In this document: in pieces, positions 9,016-16,899 of the stretch
How the letters are laid out: the number at the start of each line of letters is the position of its first letter
Numbering within the stretch: position 1 is the first letter of the stretch
Assembly (NCBI GenBank): GCA_029258375.1
Contig: JARHZA010000001.1
Coordinates: forward strand, 186,001 to 250,000
Source of the DNA: Eubacterium sp.
Lineage (GTDB): Bacteria > Bacillota > Clostridia > Oscillospirales > Acutalibacteraceae
Direction: 5' to 3'
Length of the DNA stretch: 64,000 nt
Notes under the pieces: generated by a model
The model's database searches: none
What the model saw: only the letters and a program-made list of their open reading frames with translations
What the model was told of the DNA's origin: nothing
Translations under genes and position numbers: made by a program

Positions 9016-10302
9016 ATGTTAGATATTAGATTTTTAAGAGAAAATCCAGAAATAGTAAAAGAAAATATTAAAAAGAAGTTTCAAGATAGCAAATTACCAC
9101 TTGTTGATGAAGTTATCGCTCTTGATGAAGAAAAAAGAGAAACACAAAAAAAAGCTGATGAACTTCGTTCAAACAGAAATAAGATTTCAAAAGAAATCGG
9201 TAATTTAATGGCTCAAGGCAAAAAAGAAGAAGGAATGGCTCTTCGCCAAAAAGTTAAGGAACAAGCAGAAGAACTTGAAGAACTTTCTAAAAAGGAAGTT
9301 GAACTTAACGAAAAAGTAACTAAGATTATGATGGTGATTCCAAATATCATTGATGAATCAGTTCCAATTGGTAAAGATGATAGCGAAAATGTAGAAATTC
9401 AAAAATATGGCGAACCAGTAGTTCCAGATTACGAAATTCCATATCATACAGATATTATGGAAAGTTTCGATGGAATCGACCTTGATGCTGCCGGCAGAGT
9501 TGCAGGTAATGGTTTTTATTATCTTATGGGCGATATCGCAAGACTTCATTCAGCAGTTCTTGCTTATGCTCGTGATTTTATGATAAACAGAGGATTCACT
9601 TATTGTATTCCACCTTATATGATTCGTTCAGCAGTGGTTGAAGGTGTAATGAGTTTTGCAGAAATGGATGCAATGATGTATAAAATTGAGGGTGAAGATC
9701 TTTACCTTATCGGCACATCAGAACATTCAATGATTGGTAAATTTATTGATACTATCACTCCTGAATCAGAACTTCCAAAAACACTTACTTCTTATTCTCC
9801 TTGCTTTAGAAAAGAAAAGGGTGCTCATGGAATCGAAGAACGTGGCGTATACAGAATTCACCAATTCGAAAAGCAAGAAATGATTGTTGTTTGTAAGCCA
9901 GAAGAATCAAAAATGTGGTTTGATAAATTATGGCAAAACACTGTTGATTTGTTCCGTTCTCTTGATGTTCCAGTAAGAACACTTGAATGTTGCTCAGGCG
10001 ACCTTGCAGACCTTAAAGTTAAATCAATTGACGTTGAGGCTTGGTCTCCAAGACAAAAGAAATATTTTGAAGTTGGTTCTTGCTCAAATCTTTCAGATGC
10101 ACAAGCAAGACGTCTTAAAATTCGTGTTAAAGGTGAAAATGGTAACTACCTTGCTCACACTCTTAACAACACAGTTGTTGCTCCACCAAGAATGTTAATC
10201 GCATTCCTTGAAAATAACCTTCAAGAAGATGGCTCAGTTAATATTCCAGTTGCACTTCAACCATATATGGGCGGAATGACTAAGATTGAAAAGAAAAAAT
10301 AA
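9016..10302 (+). CDS. serS: Seryl-tRNA synthetase
   Basis: Class II synthetase charging tRNA-Ser. An N-terminal long coiled-coil arm spans about residues 25-105. Motif 2 is around FRKEKGAHGIEERGVYRIHQ and motif 3 lies near LNNTVVAPPRMLIAFLENN. Motif 3 differs from the common bacterial GSGLAVGRTLVA wording, a divergent version that I believe is seen in several clostridia, so the enzyme is probably still functional. 428 residues. Co-transcription with soj-parB is indicated by the 2-bp gap; no T-box leader is present. Confidence 0.96.
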   Translation: MLDIRFLRENPEIVKENIKKKFQDSKLPLVDEVIALDEEKRETQKKADELRSNRNKISKEIGNLMAQGKKEEGMALRQKVKEQAEELEELSKKEVELNEKVTKIMMVIPNIIDESVPIGKDDSENVEIQKYGEPVVPDYEIPYHTDIMESFDGIDLDAAGRVAGNGFYYLMGDIARLHSAVLAYARDFMINRGFTYCIPPYMIRSAVVEGVMSFAEMDAMMYKIEGEDLYLIGTSEHSMIGKFIDTITPESELPKTLTSYSPCFRKEKGAHGIEERGVYRIHQFEKQEMIVVCKPEESKMWFDKLWQNTVDLFRSLDVPVRTLECCSGDLADLKVKSIDVEAWSPRQKKYFEVGSCSNLSDAQARRLKIRVKGENGNYLAHTLNNTVVAPPRMLIAFLENNLQEDGSVNIPVALQPYMGGMTKIEKKK

Positions 10303-10315
10303 GATTTAAAATTTT

Positions 10316-10349
10316 AAAAGCCGATGAGATTTTCTCATCGGCTTTTTTT
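10316..10349 (+). terminator. Intrinsic terminator after serS
   Basis: AAAAGCCGATGAGA and TCTCATCGGCTTTT form a 14-bp stem with a 3-base loop followed by a T run. It ends the soj-parB-serS operon. Confidence 0.93.
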
Positions 10350-10606
10350 GTCAAAAAATTATATAGTAAAATGATATTTTATATGTTTAAAATTTCAGCA
10401 ATTTAATCAAATTTATGCACTAAAAATACATAATATAATAGTATATAGGTGGAAATACTTGTTTCTTTTTATGATAAACTAATATAAAGTTTATAATAAA
10501 CAACAAAAATATTAAAATTATAATATGAAACAAATAATATTACATAAATTTGTCATTATTTTAATAAATGTTTAAATAAAGAATGTTAAAATGCTAAATT
10601 AGTGAG
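10350..10606. other. Gene-free AT-rich spacer
   Basis: About 260 bp between the serS terminator and the promoter of the MFS gene. I see no gene, hairpin or riboswitch-like structure in it. Confidence 0.6.
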
Positions 10607-10635
10607 TTGCAAAAGAGCAAATAATATTGTAGAAT
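10607..10635 (+). promoter_or_regulatory. Promoter of MFS transporter gene
   Basis: TTGCAA and TAGAAT are separated by 17 bp. A Shine-Dalgarno AAGGAGG follows at 10649-10655. Confidence 0.65.
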
Positions 10636-10668
10636 GTCATTTATCATTAAGGAGGAAATTATTTTAAA

Positions 10669-11883
10669 ATGAAGTTAACATTTAAGCATACACAGGTTGC
10701 GTGCTGGTTAGGTTATGTATCTCAAGCAATAACAGCAAGTTTTTTACCACTCCTATTTGTTAGAATGGAAAATGAATTTGGTTTTTCACTTGCTAAATTA
10801 ACATTTATTATTACATTAACATTTGTGTCAGAAATTATAATTGATGCAATTAGTCCGTTTTTAGTAAAACTTTTTGGTTACAGAAAAACACTTGTTGCCG
10901 GCAACTTTTGTTCAGTTATTGGTATTTCAGGGCTTTCTGTTTTTCCGTCACTGTTTAATGACGCATATATTGGTTTTATACTTTGTGCGTTCTTTTATTC
11001 AATCGGTGGCGGTGTAGATGAAGTTCTTGTTTCGCCTGTTGTTGAGGCGTGCCCAACTAAAAATAAAGAGCGAGCAATGGGTATTCTTCACTCAGCATTT
11101 TGTTTTGGTTGTGCTGGCGTAATATTGTTTTCAACAATTTATTTTCATTTCTTTGGTATTGAAAATTGGCGAATTCTTGCTATAATTTGGTCTGTAATTC
11201 CACTTGCAAATTCAGTTCTTTTTGCATTTGTTCCTATAAGAACTATTGAAGAAGAAAAAGGCAAGGGCAGATTTATTGATACGTTAAAAAATCCACTTTT
11301 CTGGGTTCTTGGCGTTGGAATGTTCTGCGCCGGTGCAAGCGAACTTGCAATTAGCCAGTGGGCGTCTGCTTTTGCAGAATCTGGTCTTGGTGTTTCAAAA
11401 ACACTTGGCGACTTGCTTGGCCCTTGTGCGTTTGCAATTCTAATGGGTATTTCAAGATTAACATACGCCGGTGTAAACCATAAATTTGATATTAAAAAAA
11501 TATTGATTTTTGCATCATTTTTTGGAGTAGTTTTTTATCTTGTAACTGTATTAGCAACAAATCCTTTAGTAGCGTTAATTGGTTGTTGCCTTTGCGGTGT
11601 TGCAGTTGCTCCACTTTGGCCGGGAACATTTTCACTTGCAGCAAAGCATATTCCAAATGCGTCAACAGCAATGTTTGCAGCTTATGCACTTCTTGGTGAC
11701 GGTGGATGTACAATAGGCCCATCAATAGTTGGCTTTGTTTCAACTGCTAATAACGATGATATTAGCAAAGGACTTGCGTGTGCAACAATCTTCCCAGCAA
11801 TGATGATAATTACAATTTTAGTAACAAAAAAATTAACAGAGAAAGATGAAGTTAAAGCAAAACAAATAATTGTAACCGAGTAA
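10669..11883 (+). CDS. Major facilitator superfamily transporter
   Basis: Membrane transporter with about 12 hydrophobic segments over 404 residues. Features include a cytoplasmic-loop-like LVKLFGYRKTLVAG (MFS motif A region between TM2 and TM3), and a glycine-rich YSIGGGVDEVLVSPVVEA segment as in sugar or FucP-like MFS members. Substrate cannot be told from sequence. AAGGAGG precedes the ATG with a long 13-base spacer. It stands alone behind its own promoter; the next gene starts 58 bp downstream and may be co-transcribed. Confidence 0.85.
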   Translation: MKLTFKHTQVACWLGYVSQAITASFLPLLFVRMENEFGFSLAKLTFIITLTFVSEIIIDAISPFLVKLFGYRKTLVAGNFCSVIGISGLSVFPSLFNDAYIGFILCAFFYSIGGGVDEVLVSPVVEACPTKNKERAMGILHSAFCFGCAGVILFSTIYFHFFGIENWRILAIIWSVIPLANSVLFAFVPIRTIEEEKGKGRFIDTLKNPLFWVLGVGMFCAGASELAISQWASAFAESGLGVSKTLGDLLGPCAFAILMGISRLTYAGVNHKFDIKKILIFASFFGVVFYLVTVLATNPLVALIGCCLCGVAVAPLWPGTFSLAAKHIPNASTAMFAAYALLGDGGCTIGPSIVGFVSTANNDDISKGLACATIFPAMMIITILVTKKLTEKDEVKAKQIIVTE

Positions 11884-11941
11884 AATAAATATTCAACAAC
11901 AGTTCACTAATAATAAAAAAAGCGTAATATGGAGGTTGAAA

Positions 11942-12322
11942 ATGATAAGAGATTTAATGTATATAGAGTTAAAAACTGGATATTCCGATGATGGCCCAGC
12001 GTGGATTGGGTATGTGAAAACATCAAAAAGCAAAAAAACTATTTATTTCAATGACCACGCTTTTCAAAAATATATTGGCACATATTCAAATTATATAGAT
12101 ATTGAAAATGGCGATGAATATTGGATTTCAGGGCTAAAAAAACAAGAGAGCAATAGGCATTGGGCAGGGCACGGCAAAATAATGATTGACCGCAGAGCAG
12201 TTGATGAATACCTTGCCTATATTGGCGAAAATGAATTGCCAAATAACTTGTTTGAAGTAATAGATTTGAAAGACAATTTCCCTATTGAAAGGGTAAACGC
12301 ATTGCTAAACAGCAAAGAATAA
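11942..12322 (+). CDS. Small conserved-looking protein of unknown function
   Basis: 126 residues, cytoplasmic, no signal peptide or membrane segment. The sequence carries aromatic/Gly blocks (DGPAWIGYVK, GDEYWISGLKK, RHWAGHGKIMID) that look like a compact beta-rich domain. I recall similar short proteins in Firmicutes and Bacteroidetes being auto-labelled 1-deoxyxylulose-5-phosphate synthase, a label its size cannot support. ATG at 11942 is chosen for the GGAGG six bases before; the in-frame TTG at 11936 abuts that site. A terminator follows. Confidence 0.75.
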   Translation: MIRDLMYIELKTGYSDDGPAWIGYVKTSKSKKTIYFNDHAFQKYIGTYSNYIDIENGDEYWISGLKKQESNRHWAGHGKIMIDRRAVDEYLAYIGENELPNNLFEVIDLKDNFPIERVNALLNSKE

Positions 12323-12340
12323 CGGCATTAAAATAAAAAG

Positions 12341-12370
12341 GATTGTATCTTTTGTGATACAATCTTTTTT
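12341..12370 (+). terminator. Intrinsic terminator
   Basis: GATTGTATC and GATACAATC form a 9-bp stem with a 6-base loop and a six-T tail. Confidence 0.88.
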
Positions 12371-12422
12371 GTTTATCTAAATAATTAAAGATTTGTTTAA
12401 CTATGATTTTAATGAATACCTA

Positions 12423-12473
12423 TTGAAAACAGCTTAAATTGTGTTATACTTTAATTAGTTAGCAAAGGCTAAC
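12423..12473 (+). promoter_or_regulatory. Promoter and leader dyad of methyltransferase gene
   Basis: TTGAAA (12423-12428), 16 bp, then TATACT (12445-12450) preceded by TGT, an extended -10. Directly at the expected start of transcription lies the dyad GTTAGC-AAAG-GCTAAC (12458-12473), which could be an operator or a 5' hairpin. Confidence 0.7.
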
Positions 12474-12505
12474 CGATTTATAACGTTATAGGGGTGAAAT
12501 ATATT

Positions 12506-13306
12506 TTGTCTGATTTCAATGAAATAGAGGATACACTATTCGTGCCAATGCTCGGAAGAATTTATGCAAGCGAAAAATACCCAAATATTTTAAATGATTT
12601 ATATACTGTTCAGTTAAAAAATAAATTGCCAAAAGAAGTTTTAGAACAGAATAAACAAACACAATATACTTTAATGGCAGGGGCAGTTCGTTCCACAAAT
12701 ATAGACCGATATATAAAAGCCTTTTTAAATAAAAATAAAAATGGAATTATTGTGGAACTCGGTGCTGGTTTAGAAACATCATTTTATAGAAATGATAACG
12801 GCAAAGCAATTTGGTATGAAGTTGATTTGCACAATGTAATAGAGTATCGCAAAAAAATTCTTAAACAAAATGAGCGAGATTTATATATTGTTTCTGATGC
12901 GTTTAGCGAAGAATGGATAAAAACAATACGTAAAAAGCACCCAAATGAACCAATTTTAGTTACGGCAAGTGGATTTTTTTACTATTTTAAAGAAGATGAT
13001 GTGCTAAACCTTTTTAAAATGCTTAAAAATTATGGAAATATAGAAGTTGTTTTTGATGTTGTAAACTCAGCAGGAATGAAACAAATGGGCAAATATATGA
13101 AACAAGTTGGTCACGAAGAACTACCGGTATATTTTTGTGTTGATGATGCTAAAGAAATTGCTAAAAAAGTAGGGGCAACGTTGCTTTGTGAAGAGCCATA
13201 TTATGCACATATTAACAAAAACGGCTTTTCACTCGTAACAAAAGTTACAATGATAGTTTCTGATAAATGCAAAATGGTAAAAATGATTCATTTAAAACTA
13301 AATTAA
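12506..13306 (+). CDS. Class I SAM methyltransferase, leucine carboxyl methyltransferase-like family
   Basis: 266 residues. The N-terminal half has the LCM-like layout (TLFVPMLGRIYASEKYP, then MAGAVRSTNIDRYIKAF), followed by the SAM-binding IIVELGAGLETSFYR and the acidic strand WYEVDLHNVIEYRK. This resembles the PF04072 family, whose bacterial members are assigned to small-molecule or polyketide O-methylation; the substrate here is unknown. TTG at 12506 is preferred because AGGGGTG sits nine bases upstream; the in-frame GTG at 12494 is inside that element. It is monocistronic, with its own promoter and terminator. Confidence 0.75.
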   Translation: MSDFNEIEDTLFVPMLGRIYASEKYPNILNDLYTVQLKNKLPKEVLEQNKQTQYTLMAGAVRSTNIDRYIKAFLNKNKNGIIVELGAGLETSFYRNDNGKAIWYEVDLHNVIEYRKKILKQNERDLYIVSDAFSEEWIKTIRKKHPNEPILVTASGFFYYFKEDDVLNLFKMLKNYGNIEVVFDVVNSAGMKQMGKYMKQVGHEELPVYFCVDDAKEIAKKVGATLLCEEPYYAHINKNGFSLVTKVTMIVSDKCKMVKMIHLKLN

Positions 13307-13312
13307 ACAAAA

Positions 13313-13344
13313 AAACCGAAGATAGCATTTGCCATCTTCGGTTT
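13313..13344. terminator. Bidirectional terminator
   Basis: AAACCGAAGAT and ATCTTCGGTTT form an 11-bp stem flanked by A tract and T-rich DNA. It lies between the convergent methyltransferase (+) and pduL (-) genes and can serve both. Confidence 0.85.
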
Positions 13345-13371
13345 CTTATATATAAAAATTTATATATTTAA

Positions 13372-13953
13372 TTATTTGATAACTCTGCCGATTGTGTTTG
13401 GAGCCATACCTGCAGCATTTGATTCATCTGTATCAATGTGCATAGCAAGTGCGTAGCTGTCAGAAACTCTAACAACAACATCGCCAAAAGTAAGGTTTCT
13501 GCCGTTAGCAGTTGGAATTTCAACAGAAACGATTTCGCCGTTTGTAAGTCCCATTCTTTCAGCATCTGCAGTAGTTGCGTGAATGTGACGTTTTGCAGCG
13601 ATAACACCTTCTGTGATTTCGATTTCTCCAGCAGGGCCAACAAGTTTGCAAGCACCTGAACCTGCAATATCTCCACTTTCTCTAACTGGTGCAACAACAC
13701 CAATTGAACGAGCGTCTGTAAGTGAAAGTTCAACTTGTGTTGCGTTTCTAACTGGGCCTAAAATTGAAACAGCAGGGAATTCGCCTTTTGAACCGATAAC
13801 TCTAACTCTTTCGTTTGATGCAAATTGACCTGGTTGTGAAAGTTCTTTTTTAACTGTAAGTTCAAAACCTTCTCCGAAAAGAACTTCTAAGTGTTCTTGA
13901 GAAAGGTGAACGTGACGTGCTGAGATTTCTACTAATACTTCGTTGTTTTCCAT
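13372..13953 (-). CDS. pduL: Phosphate propanoyltransferase PduL (phosphotransacylase)
   Basis: Converts acyl-CoA and phosphate to acyl-phosphate and CoA, a non-Pta route to acetyl- or propanoyl-phosphate. PduL hallmarks are present: VEISARHVHLS, ASNERV, GPVRNATQVELS, AAKRHIHATTADA and MHIDTDESNAAG, with the His residues that bind two zinc ions. Of 193 residues, none form an N-terminal microcompartment-targeting extension, and no shell genes are nearby, so this is probably a cytosolic fermentation enzyme. ATG at 13953 is chosen for AAGGAGA before it; the upstream in-frame ATG overlaps that site. Confidence 0.92.
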   Translation of the reverse strand: MENNEVLVEISARHVHLSQEHLEVLFGEGFELTVKKELSQPGQFASNERVRVIGSKGEFPAVSILGPVRNATQVELSLTDARSIGVVAPVRESGDIAGSGACKLVGPAGEIEITEGVIAAKRHIHATTADAERMGLTNGEIVSVEIPTANGRNLTFGDVVVRVSDSYALAMHIDTDESNAAGMAPNTIGRVIK

Positions 13954-14003
13954 TATAATTCTCCTTTTCATATAATAAAGTTAATTTTCTCATAACCTTA
14001 TAT

Positions 14004-14032
14004 ATTCTATACCTTTTTAGATTGTTTTTCAA
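14004..14032 (-). promoter_or_regulatory. Promoter of pduL
   Basis: On the minus strand TTGAAA (14032-14027), 17 bp, TAGAAT (14009-14004). Its -35 shares base 14027 with the -35 of the divergent udg promoter. Confidence 0.7.
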
Positions 14033-14050
14033 CATAAAATTTGCTATAAT
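14022..14050 (+). promoter_or_regulatory. Promoter of uracil-DNA glycosylase gene
   Basis: TTGTTT (14022-14027), 17 bp, TATAAT (14045-14050) preceded by TGC, an extended -10. Transcription from about 14057 leaves a leader of roughly ten bases, which rules out the upstream TTG start. Confidence 0.75.
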
Positions 14051-14066
14051 TGTTGCGGTGATGAAA

Positions 14067-14630
14067 ATGACATTAGATGAACTTGAAATAAAATGTAAAA
14101 ATTGTACAAAATGCGGACTTTGTGAGGGCAGAACAAACCTTGTGTTTGGCTATGGTAAAAAAGACGCAGATATTATGCTTATTGGCGAAGGCCCTGGCGA
14201 AAACGAGGACTTGCAGGGCAAGCCATTTGTTGGAAGAAGTGGTGCTCTTCTTGATAAATTCCTTGCAAGTGTAGATTTAAGCAGAGAAAAAAATGTTTAT
14301 ATTGCAAATATGGTAAAGTGCCGTCCACCTAAAAACAGAGATCCAAAGCCAGAGGAACAAGAATTGTGCCTTAATTGGCTCAGAGAGCAGTTTAAAATTA
14401 TTAGACCAAAGATTATTGTTTGCGTTGGCAGAATTTCTGCTCAAAAACTTATTGACCCTAAGTTTAAAGTTACACAAGAACACGGTCAGTTTATAGAAAA
14501 AAATGGTGTTCTTATGATGGGCACATATCACCCAGCAGCAATTTTAAGAAATCCAAATAATAAAGAACTTGCATTTCAAGATTGGCTTGCTCTTCGTGAT
14601 AAAATTGATGAACTCGGCATCGAAATTTAA
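14067..14630 (+). CDS. udg: Family 4 uracil-DNA glycosylase (iron-sulfur)
   Basis: Removes uracil from DNA in base-excision repair. The family-4 features are all visible: an N-terminal CxxC (CKNCTKC), motif A GEGPGENEDLQGKPFVGRSG, a second cysteine pair about 16 apart in KCRPPKNRDPKPEEQELC that completes the [4Fe-4S] site, and motif B HPAAIL. Usual length at 187 residues. ATG at 14067 is preferred because GGTGAT (complementary to the 16S tail) is correctly spaced; ATG at 14061 is the alternative. The gene is monocistronic. Confidence 0.93.
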   Translation: MTLDELEIKCKNCTKCGLCEGRTNLVFGYGKKDADIMLIGEGPGENEDLQGKPFVGRSGALLDKFLASVDLSREKNVYIANMVKCRPPKNRDPKPEEQELCLNWLREQFKIIRPKIIVCVGRISAQKLIDPKFKVTQEHGQFIEKNGVLMMGTYHPAAILRNPNNKELAFQDWLALRDKIDELGIEI

Positions 14631-14634
14631 TAAG

Positions 14635-14679
14635 TATAATAAAAAACGGTAATGTTTTTAGCATTACCGTTTTGTTTTT
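14635..14679. repeat. 45-bp terminator repeat, copy 1
   Basis: Contains the 12-bp stem AAAACGGTAATG / CATTACCGTTTT with a 7-base loop, A-rich on the left and T-rich on the right, so it terminates udg (+) and the MerR gene (-). All 45 bases are identical to copy 2 at 15550-15594. Confidence 0.95.
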
Positions 14680-15434
14680 TATACCCAGTTTAAAATTGCT
14701 GATTTTAAAAAGTTGGCACAACCGGAAATATTTTTATCGTAGTAAGATTTAAAACGTTCATCTTCTACATAAAGATTCGCAATCCCTTTGTGCATTTCTG
14801 CACTGTATTGGTTACTGCTAATAGTAAGCCATTTGCGGTGCAAATCTACAATATTTTTTCCTTCTTTTGAACAAGGGGATGTGTTATTTTGAACTGCATT
14901 TTCGAGTTTTTCTAAAATAAGATTGCTTAGTTCTTCTAATTCATTATAATCATCGGTTGTCATATTCATTATATTTTGGTTTGAAATGTTTATGGATTCG
15001 TTGCCATATAAAGAGCGAATTTCATTTCCGTATTCGTTTTCATTTTTATCAATTAGATTTTGTTTGAATGCCTCAAACTTCTTTTCATCAAGCATAATTT
15101 CATTCCTTTCTTCTGCTTTAATCGTGTCTTTAACTAATTTAATAAGATTTTCCGTTTGATTTTGCTTTTCTTGAAGCACATTAAGATGGCTTTTTAAAGA
15201 ATTTAAACGGTTGAAGGAAGGAGCATCTAAAAATTCTTTAATCTGTGCCAACTCCACACCAATGGCACGGTAAAAAAGAATGTCTTGTAAACGGTCTACT
15301 TCTTTTGAACCGTAATAACGGTAGTTGTTATCTCCAATGCGACTTGGTTTAAGTAGGTCGATTTTATCATACCAGCGAAGAGTTCGTGTGGTAACTCCAG
15401 CTAATTTTGATAGTTGACTTATTGTGTACTCCAT
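14679..15434 (-). CDS. MerR-family regulator with TipAS drug-sensing domain
   Basis: 251 residues. An N-terminal MerR winged helix (YTISQLSKLAGVTTRTLRWYDKI) with NYRYYGSKEVDRLQDI is followed by a coiled-coil dimer helix (about 75-110) and a helical C-terminal domain (about 125-245) of the TipAS/Mta type. That domain binds diverse antibiotics and turns on efflux in other species. No efflux gene is adjacent, so targets are unknown apart from its own promoter. The gene lies between two identical 45-bp terminator copies, which suggests it was inserted. ATG at 15434 follows AAGGAGGG. Confidence 0.88.
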   Translation of the reverse strand: MEYTISQLSKLAGVTTRTLRWYDKIDLLKPSRIGDNNYRYYGSKEVDRLQDILFYRAIGVELAQIKEFLDAPSFNRLNSLKSHLNVLQEKQNQTENLIKLVKDTIKAEERNEIMLDEKKFEAFKQNLIDKNENEYGNEIRSLYGNESINISNQNIMNMTTDDYNELEELSNLILEKLENAVQNNTSPCSKEGKNIVDLHRKWLTISSNQYSAEMHKGIANLYVEDERFKSYYDKNISGCANFLKSAILNWV

Positions 15435-15454
15435 TGTTTTCCCTCCTTAATTGA

Positions 15455-15485
15455 ATTTTATCAGCTGTCGTAACGTTAAAGTCAA
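15455..15485 (-). promoter_or_regulatory. MerR-type autoregulated promoter, 19-bp spacer
   Basis: Minus strand TTGACT (15485-15480), 19 bp, TAAAAT (15460-15455). The overlong spacer is the hallmark of promoters that MerR proteins activate by DNA distortion. The spacer contains the dyad-like TTAACGTTACGACAGCTGA. Confidence 0.88.
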
Positions 15486-15549
15486 GAAGTTTTTTAAGAA
15501 TTTTTTTAAACTTGAAGTTCAGTTATAGATATTGAAATATGTTTTAATT

Positions 15550-15594
15550 TATAATAAAAAACGGTAATGTTTTTAGCATTACCGTTTTGTTTTT
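15550..15594. repeat. 45-bp terminator repeat, copy 2
   Basis: Identical to 14635-14679 and in the same orientation. Here it serves as the terminator of the rubrerythrin gene on the minus strand. Confidence 0.95.
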
Positions 15595-15608
15595 ACATTT
15601 TTATAAAA

Positions 15609-16148
15609 TTAGAAATTGTCGCAATGAACTTCAAAGAAGCTTTGTGGGTGGTTACATACTGGGCAAACTTCTGGAGCTTTTGTTCCAACAACAATATGAC
15701 CGCAGTTTCTGCATTCCCAAACCTTAACTTCGCTCTTTTCAAAAACTTGAGCAGTTTCAACATTCTTTAAAAGAGCACGATAGCGTTCTTCGTGGCGCTT
15801 TTCAATTTCAGCAACCATACGGAACTTTTGTGCAAGTTCCGGGAAACCTTCTTCTTCAGCAGTTTTTGCGAATTCAGCATACATATCTGTCCATTCGTAG
15901 TTTTCGCCGTCAGCAGCTTGCTCTAAATTTTCAGCAGTGTTTCCAATTCCTTGTAATTCTTTAAACCATAATTTTGCGTGTTCTTTTTCATTGTCTGCTG
16001 TTTTAAGGAAAAGAGCAGAAATTTGTTCCATTCCTTCTTTTTTTGCAACAGATGCAAAATATGTGTATTTGTTTCTTGCTTGTGATTCACCAGCAAATGC
16101 TGCTTGTAAATTCTTTTCTGTTTGTGTTCCACTGTATTTTGTTTTCAT
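15609..16148 (-). CDS. rbr: Rubrerythrin
   Basis: Non-heme di-iron peroxidase protecting anaerobes from hydrogen peroxide. The N-terminal four-helix domain carries the Glu and ExxH ligands ([27 protein letters not shown]). The C-terminal rubredoxin domain has CRNCG and CPVCNH for one iron. 179 residues, standard. GAGGA precedes the ATG. It lies 40 bp downstream of sod on the same strand with no terminator between, so the two likely form one oxidative-stress operon. Confidence 0.95.
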   Translation of the reverse strand: MKTKYSGTQTEKNLQAAFAGESQARNKYTYFASVAKKEGMEQISALFLKTADNEKEHAKLWFKELQGIGNTAENLEQAADGENYEWTDMYAEFAKTAEEEGFPELAQKFRMVAEIEKRHEERYRALLKNVETAQVFEKSEVKVWECRNCGHIVVGTKAPEVCPVCNHPQSFFEVHCDNF

Positions 16149-16188
16149 AATATAATCCTCTTTTCTTTGTTAAATATTTAATTTTTAT

Positions 16189-16812
16189 TTATCTTTCTTC
16201 ATAGCGTTTGCTAACAACATCCCAGTTAATTAAAGAGATGATAGCATCAAAATAATCAGGTCTGCGGTTTTGGTAATCTAAATAATATGCGTGTTCCCAA
16301 ACGTCAACAGTCATTAAAGGAACAAACTCACATAAATTCGGAACATCTTGGTTAGGTGTTGAGCAAATAGAAAGTACACCGTCTTTATTTGTAACAACAT
16401 AAGCCCAACCAGAACCAAAGCGACCTAAAGCGGCTTTTTTTAATTCAGCAATCATTTTTTCAAAGCCACCAAAATCACGATCAATAGCATCTTGTAATGC
16501 AGATGAAATTTTTGTTTCTGAATTTGGTGAAGTTAGTGTTGAAAAATATAACTGATGATTGTATACACCACCGCCGTTATTTCTTACAGCAGTTTGTGCA
16601 GCCTGTGGCAATTCGTTTAGTTTTGTTAAAAGTTCTTCAAGAGTTAAGCCGTGAAATTCGGTATGAGGTTCTAAAGCCTTATTAAGATTGTCAACATACG
16701 TATTCATGTGCTTATCATGATGAAAATGTAATGTTTCGTTTCCTAAAACAGGAGATAGCGCATCATAGGAATAAGGAAGTTCTTGTAGTGTAAATGGATA
16801 GTTTTTACTCAT
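16189..16812 (-). CDS. sod: Superoxide dismutase, Fe/Mn family
   Basis: Dismutates superoxide. Metal ligands are visible in HFHHDKHMNTY, YNHQLYF and DVWEHAYYLDYQNRRPDY. The GGGVYNH context is more like manganese-type members, but metal choice cannot be fixed from sequence. 207 residues from ATG at 16812, which has AAAGGATGA just upstream; the longer in-frame start at 16863 would add a Cys-rich tail over the leader dyad and is rejected. Transcribed with rubrerythrin. Confidence 0.93.
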   Translation of the reverse strand: MSKNYPFTLQELPYSYDALSPVLGNETLHFHHDKHMNTYVDNLNKALEPHTEFHGLTLEELLTKLNELPQAAQTAVRNNGGGVYNHQLYFSTLTSPNSETKISSALQDAIDRDFGGFEKMIAELKKAALGRFGSGWAYVVTNKDGVLSICSTPNQDVPNLCEFVPLMTVDVWEHAYYLDYQNRRPDYFDAIISLINWDVVSKRYEER

Positions 16813-16838
16813 TATATCATCCTTTCTATTTTGCAACG

Positions 16839-16890
16839 GTGCTATGCAATGTTTGCACAGCACACTTAAATAACCAATTTTAATTTGGTT
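16839..16890 (-). promoter_or_regulatory. Two dyads in the sod leader
   Basis: Downstream of the sod promoter lie AACCAA / TTGGTT (16872-16877, 16885-16890) and a longer imperfect dyad GTGCT-A-TGCAA-TGT-TTGCA-C-AGCAC (16839-16863). The second ends 26 bp before the start codon. They may be operators or an mRNA hairpin; neither matches the PerR box. Confidence 0.5.
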
Positions 16891-16899
16891 ACTAATTGC

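Noticed and set aside
8990-9016. T-box leader for serS
   Set aside because: serS starts 2 bp after parB, leaving no room, and no T-box sequence is present within parB.
13372-13953. Microcompartment locus around pduL
   Set aside because: No shell protein, aldehyde dehydrogenase or cofactor gene is adjacent and PduL has no encapsulation extension.
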